From the NCBI RefSeq assembly GCF_003286085.1, contig NW_020825713.1, positions 62,001-126,000 of the forward strand: 64,000 bases of DNA, given 5' to 3'. Positions 44,465 through 57,077 of this stretch are shown one piece after another. The notes beneath the pieces are model-generated. The model was not told the DNA's origin and searched no databases. It saw only the letters and a program-made list of their open reading frames with translations. The position numbers and the translations under genes are program-made. Each line of letters opens with the position of its first letter. The stretch's first letter is position 1. This DNA comes from Drosophila persimilis (Eukaryota > Arthropoda > Insecta > Diptera > Drosophilidae).

Positions 44465-44559
44465 CAATTCGTTGAACCTTTCGGGGTTCGGATTGATGAT
44501 ATTTTGTTGTTGGATTCTTCTTAATTGCCTGGCGTCTGATTCCTCCTGTCTCTTTCTTT

Positions 44560-44825
44560 TCAGCTCCTCCTCTTCGATACGGACCAGCGTTGGAAGCGAT
44601 TCCTCGGAGATGGCCGGATCTGGATGTTGTTGTTGATGGCTGCTCCGATCCTGATTTCGAGGTTGCAGCGGGCGGAAGTGTTGAAGCAGCTGTTGCAGAT
44701 ATCGTGGCAAGCCAAGGAGTTGGCATGGAACACTTCGTCGATTGTGTCTAGATTGTGAGTCTGTCTTATCGCATCGTTCCTGGTGAACCTTGTCGCCTTC
44801 ATTGCCCGTCTAATGATTTTATTTT
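44560..44825 (-). pseudogene. LINE C ORF2, 3' part
   Basis: C-terminal codons of ORF2 (KATRFTRNDAIRQTHNLDTI ... SVSKRRS), cut off from the rest by the BEL insertion. It has the short form of the C-terminal region (EVFHANSLACHDIC) shared with LINE D. Confidence 0.8.
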
Positions 44826-44830
44826 GTAGG

Positions 44831-45299
44831 TGTTCGGGCGAAGCCCGAGTGTAAATTTTATACCATTGTTTTATTGCCTATCAATTCACTTTCTTTTCTA
44901 TTTTGGTCATTATACTAAACTAACGTAACGTAAGCGTAGCTTTATCTATGCTCGCTCAGCAACATGCTCTCATTTAATCATCTATTCTTATCTATGCTCG
45001 CTCTTGTTATCTTTTCTTTCCTATGCCGTCGCTAAGCCGTCAGCAGCTGCGCCTGCTCTAGCAGTTACCGCTTGATATAGTTGGAGAACAGACCCTTTTG
45101 TCCCCAATCTATTACTTTGGCTCGAGATCGGCTCGCTTGCCTCATCCAAGTGTGTCACTCTATTGTAAAAGGCTCTGGCATCTTCGGCCACCCTCAACAC
45201 ACAAAATACCTATAATAAAATTTATAACGTTTTCGGAAATTAATAATTTGTGAAATTATTGAACAATCATAGTCAGCGAAAAAGCTCGTTGTCTCAACA
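44831..45299 (+). repeat. 5' LTR of the BEL/Pao element
   Basis: 469 bp, TGTTCGGGCG to GTCTCAACA. An inverted TCGGGC/GCCCGA sits just inside the 5' end. It differs from the 3' LTR by a short length difference and very few bases. Confidence 0.85.
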
Positions 45300-45556
45300 T
45301 TTGGTGACCCCGACGTGATCGTCAGTAACAATTTGGAAATAAACAATTATAAACAGTGAAAATTATCCGCTAAACATAACTGTTCGAACGCGAAGCGGTT
45401 AGTTCCCATTTCGTCGCGCGCTTGCTTACAAGAACTAATACAGCTACGTGCATTAGCGGCTTCGGGTTCGCTGCACTTGCGCTTGCATACCAAAAAAAAT
45501 CAAACGGTTGGTTCTTCGATTCTTCTTTGTGCTTTGCTCGCTGCTGCCTGTCGAAA

Positions 45557-48500
45557 ATGGATGAGTCTAATGACGTGCCGGAAAACAGGGTGTCTTTTTA
45601 CAAACTAAAGGCACTCTCAATATACAACAAAGCCGTTTCACTTCGAGAGACGATATTGAATGATGAAAACAACCCAATCAGTGAAGATGCGCTAAGTGTT
45701 CATTTAAAATTCTTGGAAAAAATATCCGACTCATTTAATGTTACTCATTCTAATTTAGAAGAGCTTGATGTAAGCGAAATTGGCAGCGACTTAAGCAACA
45801 ATTTTGAGGATTTGGCGATGGAAATCGAAGTTCGTATTCGCTCAGCACTCCGCAGGACTACCCAGAACATGCCGCATCACTCAACGATACGACCCGAGCT
45901 CAACGTTACTGCCTCCGGAAATGTACGGTCACGATATCATATTCCTGACATTAAACTTCCCACTTTCCGTGGAGGTTATACTGAGTGGGCAGACTTTTAC
46001 TCGATGTTTAGCACAGTAATAGATCAGGAGCCCTTTCTATCAAAGATTGAGAAGTTCCAGCACCTGCGCTCATGTTTGGATGGACCTGCCCTGGAGGCTG
46101 TTCGCTCTTTGGAAGTATCGGAGAGCAATTATGATATTGCATTGGACATTTTAAACAATCGTTTCAATAATAAACGTTTAATCTTTCAGGCACACGTCGC
46201 TGAGATTCTGAGGCATGAGAAGGTTGAAGATGGGTCAACTACAAAGCTACGCACTTTATCGGACAAGCTTCATTCTCACATGAGAGCGCTTAGATCGATG
46301 GGTACCATGGAGGAAATAGCTGGATGCATCATCGTTCACTCCACATACAAGTATCTCGACTCTGATACCAGGACCAAATGGGAGGAGCTGTCGCCCCCTA
46401 ACGTCATACCAACATGGGACCATTTTTCGGCTTTTTTGGAGAGGAGATGTCAAGCCATTGAGAGCATGGATCAAGCTATGTTGATTCAAATCCATAGCAG
46501 TCAGGTTGGAAAACATAAACGAATCACTCATTCAAAACACAGTCTTGTTGCTACAAATACAATCGTATTGGAATGCGTGTTCTGTGATAATAAAGGGCAT
46601 AACATTTACAGCTGCACTCGCTTTGGAAACCTTTCGCCATCTTTGCGTCTTAGAGAGGCAAGGAAGCTTAGAGTTTGCTTCAACTGTTTGAAGAAGGGAC
46701 ATCGGAATACCTCCTGCAGTTCAGGCTCTTGTCGCACATGCGGTGAAAAGCATCATACCCTTTTACATATCAACAATCCGCTGCCTACGTCAGTTAACAC
46801 GGAACCTGCAAACGCTACTACGTCTCCTATTCAGACAGACTTATGCCCAGGCCCCAATCTTTCAAGTTCTCTTGTTGCCGCTTCATCACCATGCTCGCCT
46901 CCTGCTCAGAATCTTAGCTCAGACGTAGTGCTTCTAGCCACGTCAGTCATTATGATAAAGAGTCGAGTTGGTGATCTTCTTCCTTGCCGGGCTCTTCTGG
47001 ATTCAGGCTCTCAGATTAATTTAATAACCTCTCGCTTTGCTCAGAGGCTTCAGCTGAAACGAGCCAAAGGGTCGGTATCAGTATCGGGTATCGGCGCTGA
47101 TTCTGCATTTCACACGGAAGGTTCAGTTAATTTGGTCATTCAATCCAGGACTTCCGATTACTTCACGAGTCTCACAGCTCTCGTTGCTCCACGTATTACA
47201 GGAAACCAGCCTGCTTCTTCATTTGATGTATCCAAATGGGAAATGCCATCCAATATCAGCCTTGCTGACCCACACTTTAACAAATCTCAGCGCATCGATG
47301 TACTTATTGGAGCCAGCTTATTTTACGACATTTTATGCGTTGGACAGATCAAATTGGAGAGGGGACTTCCTATAATACAAAAAACCCGTCTCGGCTGGGT
47401 TGTCACAGGTGGAGGTCAGTACTCCCGCAGCTCAGTGCTCCTAGCTGCCTCTAGTTCGACGGAATTGAGTCAAACGCCTACCGTTGGTTTGGATGAGCTA
47501 GTGCGAAGGTTCTGGGAAGTGGAAAACTGCCACGGTCCCGCTACAGAAGCAACAAAGGAGGAAATTGCTTGCGAGGAACATTTCAAAAAACATTGCGGTC
47601 GGCTTCCAAGTGGCGAATATTGCGTTCAATTGCCTTTAAAGCTGAGTGACAGTCTTCTTGGAGATTCTTATCAACAAGCCTATCGCAGATTTCTCAATCT
47701 AGAGCGCAAGTTGGTTCGCAAACCGCTTCTCAAGGCCCAATACGCCGCATTTATAAAGGAATACGTCGATTTGAATCACATGTCCCCTGTCAAAAGTGAC
47801 GCACTTAAACAATGCAAATTTTTTCTTCCTCATCACTGCGTCTTAAGAGAAGACAAAACCACCACAAAACTCCGAGTAGTTTTCGACGGATCCGCTTGTA
47901 CATCTACAGGATATTCCCTCAACGATATATTGATGTCAGGCCCAACAATTCAGCCAAAGTTAGTTACGACTCTTCTTCGATTTCGTACCTTTCGTATAGC
48001 ATTGACTGGTGACATTTGTAAAATGTATAGATGCGTCCGTGTCTCGCCCCAAGATAGTTTTCTGCAGTGCATACTGTGGCGTGACTCACCCCTCGAGGAG
48101 CTAAGGACATTCAAGCTGGATACCGTGACCTATGGAACGAAACCAGCAGCATTTCTGGCCGTCCGTTCTATGCACCAACTAGCGGCAGACGAGAGTTCGT
48201 CATATCCAATTGGCTCTGAAGTTGTGCTGCGGGACTTTTACGTGGATGATTTGCTAACGGGGGGAGATACTACAAATGAGGTGCTGGAAATAATTCGCCA
48301 GGTGTCAGGACTATTAGCCAAAGGAAATTTCAAGATCAGAAAATGGTGTTCCAACGATACATATGTACTCGATCAAACACCCCATGAAGATAGGGAAACA
48401 TTTGTTAAATTTACTGATGGCAGCGATGTAACCAAGACGCTAGGTTTAGCATGGAATCCCACTTCGGATGAGCTATTATTTTCATTCTGTCCCAATCAAG

Positions 48501-50815
48501 TCCCTTCGAAACCAACTAAGCGAGTTGTATTGTCAACTATTGCACGATTTTATGATCCACTCGGACTTATAGGGCCAGTTATTACTAAAGCAAAAATATT
48601 TCTACAGCAGCTGTGGAAAGAAAAGCTTCATTGGGATGAAAGTCTGCCAGTCTCCTTACGCACAACTTGGATCAACTTTATTCAGCAGTTTGACTCTATG
48701 CAACAAATTTCTTTCCCGCGCCTATCTTTCCTTCGAAGCAGCAACCTTGAAATGCATGGATTTTGTGATGCCAGCATGAGTGCTTATGGAGCTTGCATCT
48801 ACGCTGTTTCGCAAGGCGACAATGGAGTCAAGGCAAATCTTCTATCTTCCAGATCTCGTGTAGCGCCACTGAAGACTATCACAATACCCAAGTTGGAATT
48901 ATGTGGTGCAGCGCTACTCGCTCAGCTTATGCATGAAGTGTCTTTGATGAACTTCAAGTGCTCTTATTATTGCTGGTGTGACTCCACAGTCGTTTTGGCT
49001 TGGATCAAGAATCAACCATCCAACTTCAATGTATTTGTCGCTAATAGACTTTCTGTTATTCAGGAACTCACATCTGGAATGTCTTGGCTGCACGTGCCAA
49101 CTGATCAAAACCCTGCCGATATGCTTTCTCGAGGATCATTACCAGCTGAGCTCATCAATTCTCATCTTTGGAAGTATGGACCTACATACTTGACAGCCAG
49201 TAAGGATCAATGGCCAAGTACACCTGCTCTTCCAGAGCCGGATTTGGAGGCACGAAAAACCATACTAATTACAAACTGCGCGTAAAGATATTTGGTGGAA
49301 GAATCAAAGTTTGTAAATTCCTTCCCCAAAATGCAACGAATTTTTGCGTATGTATGCAAATTCATTCATCGACGAAAGTCTGGAATAACTGTGGAGGACT
49401 TGCGTTTGGGAACCGAACTGCTTATTCGTCTTACTCAACAATCTCGTCTATCCACTGAAATAAGAGCCCTGGAAACGCGAAAGGACATCAAGGCTTCAAG
49501 CTCGATCGCCTCTCTTTCGCCATTTTTAGATGATTGCGGTTTGCTTCGAGTTGGAGGGCGTCTTAAAAACTCTACCTTGGACTTTGAAGCACGGCATCCC
49601 ATAATATTGCCCAAGAATCATTCCATCACTTCTGCTCTGATACGGCACTTACACGAAAAGCACCTTCACGCTGGACCCCAGTCGCTATTAGCCATCATTC
49701 GTCAAACGTACTGGCCAATCGGTGGCCGAAAGACCGTAGCACACGTAATCCAAAAGTGTGTCAGATGCTTTAGAGTGAAGCCTCGAACTCTCGAGCAAAT
49801 AATGGCAGATCTTCCGGTGGACAGAGTCAGCGAATCTCGTGCATTTTTAGTTACCGGCGTGGACTATTGCGGTCCGTTCCTGTATAAATCAGAAGTTCGA
49901 AACCGGCCGCCACTAAAGTGCTACATGAGCATTTTTATATGCTTCTCCACCAAGGCGGTTCACATCGAGCTTGTGAAGGATCTTACAACATCTGCGTTCC
50001 TCTCTGCTCTTCGCCGTTTCATTTGCACCCGTGGAAGACCGATTCGTATTTGGTCAGATAATGCCACAAATTTTGTTGGAGCGCGGAACGAACTGGCGGA
50101 ACTTAAGTCGCTATTCCTAAGCGACAGTCATCAAGAAGCCGTGCATCAAGCTTGTCTCAACGATTGCATCGATTGGCGTTTCATTCCTCCTAGATCGCCA
50201 CATTTTGGAGGATTGTGGGAGGCGTCAGTCAAGCTTGCTAAGCATTATCTTCGACGTGCCCTCGGATCCTCGCTTCTTGGATTTGATGAGCTGCGCACTC
50301 TCGCGTGCAATATCTGTGCAATCATTAATTCAAGGCCATTGTTTCCTCTTTCAGAGAACCCTGCAGATCTCGATGTACTCACGCCCAGCCATTTTCTAGT
50401 TGGCGCCCCTATCACAACCTTCTTGGAGCCTGACTTGGTTCATTTAAACGTCGATCGCTTGGACCGTTGGCAGAAGGTCACACAGCTTCAGCAAATCTTT
50501 TGGTCTCGCTGGCGCCAATCGTATTTAACCAGTCTTCAAGAAAGAACGAAGTGGCGCACCCGGAATCCTGAGCTTCACGTCAATGATGTCGTTCTTGTTA
50601 AGGACGAGAACTTCCCTCCTCTGAAGTGGCCTCTAGCGAGAATCCTCGAGCTCATCCCAGGAGCTGATGGCGTATCTCGAGTCGCCTTGATCAGGATGGC
50701 TACAGGTGTTAGCCGAAGAGCACTTGCAAAACTATGTCTATTGCCTCTACGAGATGAGGTGAAAGGCATGGATCCTTCCACGGGGGGAGTATGTTCGGGC
50801 GAAGCCCGAGTGTAA
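45557..50815 (+). pseudogene. Gag-pol region of the BEL/Pao element (fossil)
   Basis: It starts at ATG 45557 (MDESNDVPENRVSFYKLK). The Gag part, with the IPDIKLPTFRGG...EWADF pattern, lies near 45940-46500. Zinc knuckles follow at about 46570-46760 (CVFCDNKGHNIYSC, CFNCLKKGHRNTSC). A pepsin-like A17 protease (CRALLDSGSQINLI) is near 46985. RT covers about 47800-48600 (LRVVFDGSA, YVDDLLTGG). RNase H (HGFCDASMSAYGACIYA) lies at about 48750-49100, and integrase at about 49650-50400 (H-H-C-C, then RIWSDNATNFVGA and PPRSPHFGGLWEA). The order and the YVDD box mark BEL/Pao. It is broken about once, with all domains recognisable. Confidence 0.85.
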
Positions 50816-51266
50816 ATTTTATACCATTGTTTTATTGCCTATCAATTCACTTTCTTTTCTATTTTGGTCATTATACTAAACTAACGTAACGTAAGCGTAG
50901 CTTTATCTATGCTCGCTCAGCAACATGCTCTCATTTAATCATCTATTCTTATCTATGCTCGCTCTTGTTATCTTTTCTTTCCTATGCCGTCGCTAAGCCG
51001 TCAGCAGCTGCGCCTGCTCTAGCAGTTACCGCTTGATATAGTTGGAGAACAGACCCTTTTGTCCCCAATCTATTACTTTGGCTCGAGATCGGCTCGCTTG
51101 CCTCATCCAAGTGTGTCACTCTAATACTATTGTAAAAGGCTCTGGCATCTTCGGCCACCCTCAACACACAAAATACCTATAATAAAATTTATAACGTTTT
51201 CGGAAATTAATAATTTGTGAAATTATTGAACAATCATAGTCAGCGAAAAAGCTCGTTGTCTCAACA
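50792..51266 (+). repeat. 3' LTR of the BEL/Pao element
   Basis: 475 bp, following the purine tract and ending GTCTCAACA before the duplicate gtagg. The C-terminus of the polyprotein frame runs a few codons into it. Confidence 0.85.
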
Positions 51267-51271
51267 GTAGG

Positions 51272-54036
51272 CTTTGCACCCGTCGCAGCTGGGAATCGGA
51301 TGTAAGTGCGCCCCAAACCGGAAGACCATATTGCCAAATGGGCATGATGAGCTGCTTGATGACTATAGCCTTGGTTTCGCTTGGCAGCCGGCTTTTTGGG
51401 CCAGCAAGCCAGTCCAGTTTGGCCGCTCTTGATCGGAGTTTTGTGCAGATCCTCGTGATGTGTGAGCTTAGGGTGAGTTCTTTGTCCAATTTTATGCCCA
51501 GATATGTGTGTGATTTGTCAAGTGGCACAGCCTGTCCATTTATAGTCGGCGTTTGCCTTAAGTCCGTTGATCTAATTGTCCTCAGTGTGAATATTACATG
51601 TCCGGTTTTTTTCGCATTTATGTTAATGCACCACTTCTTGGCCCATATAGAGAAGTGAGTCAGGTATCTTTGGTTATATTTGACTGCCGCATTTGGGATT
51701 GCAGATGCGCTCATTATCACCGTGTCGTCGGCATACGTGGACAGCAGCATTGATTCCCGTTCTGGATGGAAGCCAGTGCTGTCCGGGATGAGGTGAGGCA
51801 TTGGCATGTCTGAGGCATAGATTGTGTATAATATTGGTCCAAGAACACTGCCCTGTGGGACTCCAGCTGATATTTTCCCGATTCTTGAAAGTTCCTCGTC
51901 TCCGCAGCTCACACGAAAAGTGCGTTCAGCCAGGTAGCTCTCCAGAATGCAGTACAAATTTAAAGGCAGCAGCTTCATCAACTTGTACAGCAGCCCTTCA
52001 TGCCATACTCGGTCAAAAGCTTCGGAAATGTCCAGAAAAATTGCCGAGCAAACTTGTTTTTTCTCATACGCCTTGAGGATATATTGAGTGACTCGAGCCA
52101 GCTGCTGCTCAGTGCCATGCTCCCGCCGAAATCCAAATTGGTAATTGGGTACGGCCTTGGCAAAATTCTCCACCTCAAACAGTCTCGCCATCAGCAATTT
52201 TTCAAAGATCTTTGAAAGGCCAGATAATAGACTGATTGGCCGGTAGGAATTCATGTCTGCTGTGTTTTTGCCCGGCTTTAAAATCATTTTAATCTGGGCA
52301 TGTTTCCACTGACTTGGAAAGTGGCCCAGTCTGAAAATGGAGTTATATATTAATATTAAATATAATAGCGCTTTTTTTGGCAAATTTTTAATCAGTTTGT
52401 TATTGATTTTGTCTCCCCCAGGTGATTTGGACAGCTCCAATGCATCCACAATCTGCATCAGCTCAGGCAGTGTGACTGGTCTGAAGGGAATCCTGGTTTC
52501 CTGGTCCGGTTGTAGCTGCTTCTGCCGTTTTGACTGCTCACGCTCTCTGTTGATTGCGGCCCGCTCTTCATCTGAATTGGACAGTATCGGGCTGAATCTC
52601 TCCTCCAGGTGAGTAGCAAAGGCATCGGCTGTCTCGGCTGTTGACTTTGTCCACGAGACACTTGCCTTGCCTCCGGTCATAGTTGGCAGCCTCTGTGGCC
52701 AGTTTGGCTGCGGCTGTCTTTTGATTGTGCTGGTCAGTTTCCAAAGTTTCTGCATTTGATACCGGTCTTTGTTGTCAATCCCTGTGAACAGTTTGTTGAT
52801 GTTTTTGTTTTTCAGGATTGTGAGCCCCTTGTTAAGACGATTTTGCGCCGCCCTGTAGTTTCGTCTGGCTTCGATGGTGCGGGTCGCCAGCCAGATCCTC
52901 TTGCACTGCTGTTTGATGGAAAGCAGCTCGCTTGTAGCCTCGTCCAGCTTAAGGTGATGGTGCCGGTGATGTTGCTGTGACCGCTGCTGATGTTGATGCT
53001 GACGCTGCTGTGGCCATCTTCGATGTGTGCTTGGGTGCTGCTGTTGATGTTGTGTTGATGCTGCTGCTGCTGCTACCCGTATATTGTTCAAAAACAAGTC
53101 AACGACGTCATCAATGTCCTGCGCTATTCTAATCTCGGTGTTGAGATTGATCAACCGTTCCAGCGACTTTTGGAACAGGCTGATATTGGCACGTGCTGGG
53201 AGCAGATGTTTCCTGACTGTGGGCGTAGGATGTCTACGTCCACCGCTGCCGATCGTCAACTCCACCCTGAGCAGCAAGTGATCAGAGTCCAAATCCGAGC
53301 TTGAACGGATACTCAGGTGAGTGTCGTGGATTCCTTTGTAGATTCCAAAGTCAATCGCTGATGGTCTCTTTTTTTTGTCGTAGGGATAGTGTGTGGCACC
53401 ACCGGTGGCCAGCAAATTGCAGCCGTTGTTGGTGTGTACAGCCTCCATCAGTGCTTTCCCTCTGGCGCATCCACGGACATTTCCCCACCACATATGCTTC
53501 GCGTTCCAGTCACCGCATACAAGGAAGCCGGATGCTGTTTCTTCGACGCAGAGTTCTTCAAAATGTCTTATCAATCCAGTAAAATGGGCAGGCGCCCACT
53601 TGAATACAGGCGGACAGTAGATCGGCGCAAAAATAATTCCCTTTTTATTTTCCTTTTCAGTGAAGACGATGACAGGTGCACTCTGGATGAATGGCTTTGA
53701 AATTGGCTGCAGTGCAGAGTGGGTGACATCGTCCCGGAACAGGATGGCTACTCCCCCTCTGCGATCGTTTGCCGGATTTTGTGCAGTGTAAGTGTGGAAT
53801 CCGCTCACAGAGACGGCCCTTGTGCGTGTTTCGATGACCATCATTAATTGTATTTTTTCCCTTTTCAGGAAAACTTCGACCTCGTTCAACTTGTTTGTCA
53901 CACCACACGCGTTCCAGAAGGCAATTTTAAAAGAGTTGCCGTTCTGGCTGACGCTGTGGGTGGAAATAGTCTGTACTGGATTGACTTTTTGGTTTGACAG
54001 GCTATTCGGGACTGGACTAAACATAGAAGGCATCAT
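51272..54036 (-). pseudogene. LINE C ORF2, 5' part: endonuclease and reverse transcriptase
   Basis: About 920 codons from ATGATG at 54036. It carries the full endonuclease (ETRT, GDWNAKH, LDSDH) and RT (FLDISEAFDRVW, TYADDTVIMS). It stops being ORF2 at the BEL insertion at 51271. Apart from that insertion it is open and nearly identical to LINE D, including GTEQQLARV, where A has QQLGRV. Confidence 0.85.
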
Positions 54037-54187
54037 TGGCGGAGGACAGGACCATGTCCAAAGAGTTTGGTGAACTGCTATTTGTTGTTTTGCTTGTTTT
54101 ATTTGTATTGATATTTATTAATTTGACTATTGCAGAAAATAGACTATAGATTTTGGCCTCAAGTCTTGAGAGAAATTCTGCATTTTT
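54037..54187 (-). pseudogene. gag: LINE C gag, C-terminal remnant
   Basis: It encodes the end of the A-type Gag (FLSRLEAKI.SLFSAIVKL to SSANDAFYV). It is cut at the sense codons for NAEF by a DINE-1. Confidence 0.75.
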
Positions 54188-55284
54188 TATACCCGATACT
54201 CAAAATGAGTATTGGGGTATATTAGATTTGTGGTAAAAGTGGATGTGTGTAACGTCCAGAAGGAATCGTTTCCGACCCTATAAAGTATATATATTCTTGA
54301 TCAGCATCAATAGCCGAGTCGATTGAACCCTGTCTGTCTGTCCGTCCGTCCGTCTGTCCGTCCCCTTCAGCGCCTAATGCTCAAAGACTATAAGAGCTAG
54401 AGCAACGATGTTTTGGATCCAGACTTCTGTGATATGTCACTGCTCCAAAAATATTTCAAAACTTTGCCCCGCCCACTTCCGCCCCCACAAAGGGCGAAAA
54501 TCTGTGGCATCCACAATTTCGACGATACGAGAAAACTAAAAACGCAGAATCGTAGAAGATGACTATATCTTCTAGAGTGCAAAATCTGAACCAGATCGTA
54601 TAATTATTACAGCCAGAATCACGAAAACAATTTCACTCTTTCTCGCTCTGTCTCACTCTAACACACAGGTTTCATGGTCGGTTTTGCCAATTGCAAAATA
54701 TGAGTTCAAGGATCTCAGAACCTATAAAAGCCAGAGCAACCAAATTTGGTATCCACACTCCTGTGATATCGGACCTTGACCGTTTCCTGTCCAAATTTCG
54801 CCACACCCCCTTCCGCCCCCGCAAAGGACGAAAATCTGAGGCAACCACAAATCTCAGAGACTATTAAGGCTATAGTAACCAAATTTGGTGCACACACTCC
54901 TTTAAGATGTCACTATAAAACGTATATCTCAGAATTTCGCCCCACCTCCATCCGCCCCCACAAAGGACGAAAATCTGTTGCATCCACAATATTGCAGATT
55001 TGAGAAAACTAAAAACGCAGAATCATAGATAATGACCATATCTATTAGATTGCTGAATCTGGATCAGATCAGACCATTTTTTTAGCCAAAAGGAACAAAT
55101 CAATTTGCAGTGGCTACGCAGCGCCCGACGTCACGCTCAGACTGATTTTCTGTCTCTCTCGCACGCACTCTTTGTCGTGTCGTTAAATATTAGCGGCGTC
55201 TGCCGGAGGAGAGCCATACTGACTTAGTATCGGGTATAACCTTAGAGTTGCGGTGTCCGCAGCAACTCACAACGTTCCCCCTCG
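54188..55284 (+). mobile_element. DINE-1, long form, at the array break
   Basis: It starts tatacccgatact next to the LINE C gag T run (gcatttt). It ends ccccctcg directly at the inverted 412-like segment (ttatggtttat). Its two flanks belong to different elements, so the host site has been rearranged. Confidence 0.8.
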
Positions 55285-55323
55285 TTATGGTTTATATTTA
55301 TACATGGCCATACTAAAAAATGA

Positions 55324-56175
55324 TTAATAATTGCAAATCTTTAACATATCCTTATGTACTTTCTGAGTTTTGTTTTTATTATCGGAGATTATGACGTTAT
55401 CTCTTTCTCCGATACTTTCTACTCTATATGGTCCTATATATTTAAAATCTAGCTTATGTCCTGTTTCATTTTTCAATAAAACTTTATCTCCTACAGCTAA
55501 AATTAAATCTTTTAACTTTAAGTCATATAGCTGTTTATTTTTAATTATATGCTCCTCGAGCATAATCCTTGCACGTTTATATGCTATTTCTAATCTATAT
55601 TTACTCTCTTTAGAGTAATCATCTATGTTATATAGAGGTGCTATTCTATCTATAGTATTAAATTGATCTGGTAAGTTTGAAGTCTTTCCGAAAACTAGCT
55701 CATATGGACAATAATCATGTGCCATAGAGGGGGTTGTATTAAAACAATATACGAAGTATTGCAGCCATACATCCCAGTCTGCTTTGTCAGCTGAGATGTA
55801 TGAGCGTATGAACTCGTTAAATGTTCTGTGGCTTCGCTCCACGGTTCCTACAGTCTGGTGATGATGTGCAGTAGAAGTTATGTTTTTGATGTTTAGATTT
55901 TTACATAAGTCTTCAATTATTGAATTTTTATATTCTGTTCCCATGTCCGTAATGAACGTCTTCATTGGACCGTACTTTAGAATAAAATTTTCAAAAATAG
56001 CTTTAGCTACTGTATTTGCACTTTTGTTTCTAATGGGTATGGCAACAAGGTATTTTGTCAGGTCACATATTAAGGTGACTGCATATTCATTTCCTTGTTC
56101 TGATTTAGGAAGTGGACGGATCGTATCCACTATTACCCTATCAAAAGCCATGTATGGTGTTTCTGTAATAGTCAA
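55324..56175 (-). pseudogene. Integrase C-terminal region, left arm (fossil)
   Basis: About 283 codons covering the DDE core (first D in RVIVDTIRPL, second in ITDMGTEY, E in the ERSHRTFNE stretch) and the C-terminal domain, ending KVHKDMLKICNY. The N-terminal zinc region and the rest of pol are missing. It is a fragment only. Confidence 0.8.
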
Positions 56176-56184
56176 TACGGTCCA

Positions 56185-56826
56185 ATGAAGACGTTCATTA
56201 CGGACATGGGAACAGAATATAAAAATTCAATAATTGAAGACTTATGTAAAAATCTAAACATCAAAAACATAACTTCTACTGCACATCATCACCAGACTGT
56301 AGGAACCGAGGAGCGAAGCCACAGAACATTTAACGAGTTCATACGCTCATACATCTCAGCTGACAAAGCAGACTGGGATGTATGGCTGCAATACTTCGTA
56401 TATTGTTTTAATACAACCCCCTCTATGGCACATGATTATTGTCCATATGAGCTAGTTTTCGGAAAGACTTCAAACTTACCAGATCAATTTAATACTATAG
56501 ATAGAATAGCACCTCTATATAACATAGATGATTACTCTAAAGAGAGTAAATATAGATTAGAAATAGCATATAAACGAGCAAGGATTATGCTCGAGGAGCA
56601 TAAAATTAAAAATAAACAGCTATATGACTTAAAGTTAAAAGATTTAAATTTAGCTGTAGGAGATAAAGTTTTATTGAAAAATGAAACAGGACATAAGCTA
56701 GATTTTAAATATATAGGACCATATAGAGTAGAAAGTATCGGAGAAAGAGATAACGTCATAATCTCCGATAATAAAAACAAAACTCAGAAAGTACATAAGG
56801 ATATGTTAAAGATTTGCAATTATTAA
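56185..56826 (+). pseudogene. Integrase C-terminal region, right arm (fossil)
   Basis: About 213 codons, the inverted partner of the left arm, beginning MKTFITDMG and ending KVHKDMLKICNY. It is contiguous with the 3' LTR of the same element. It is a fragment only. Confidence 0.8.
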
Positions 56827-57077
56827 TCATTTTTTAGTATGGCCATGCATAAATATAAACCATAAAAATATACTATTCTGCATTTATATTCAAATAACTT
56901 TTAAATTTTATCAATATTAATTAAAGCTCAATACTCTAATAATTGACTAAAAAGAAAAAAAAAATATATATATATATAAATTGTCTTTTTAAGAATACAT
57001 AACTCGTATACATATATAGTAAAAGCTAAAAATAAAATAACTTCATTAGATTACGTTATTTTTCAAAAGGAGGGAGA

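Larger units (their letters stand above)
44831..51266 (+). mobile_element. BEL/Pao LTR retrotransposon inserted in LINE C ORF2 (fossil)
   Basis: 6.4 kb. LTRs of 469 and 475 bp (TGTTCGGGCG...GTCTCAACA) are nearly identical, so the insertion is young. The target duplication is gtagg (44826-44830 and 51267-51271). A primer-site-like TGGTGACCCCGACGTGA lies at 45302 and a purine tract cggggggag before 50792. One gag-pol reading region is present. It looks near-whole, with about one break. Confidence 0.9.
42958..54187 (-). mobile_element. LINE C: A-like element, split by a BEL element and 5'-truncated
   Basis: 3' portion 42958-44830, 5' portion 51267-54187, with a BEL/Pao insertion between. The gag is reduced to its last 50 or so codons before a DINE-1. 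It shares a pair of ORF2 deletions with LINE D that A lacks, so C and D belong to one sublineage. In ORF2 it has a few extra residues (SVSQNG region) near the N-terminus that A and D lack. Confidence 0.8.

Noticed and set aside
55285-56870. DNA transposon or MITE with long terminal inverted repeats
   Set aside because: The arms encode a retroviral-type integrase of the 412/mdg1 lineage and one arm continues into its 3' LTR. It is an inverted duplication and not a TIR element.
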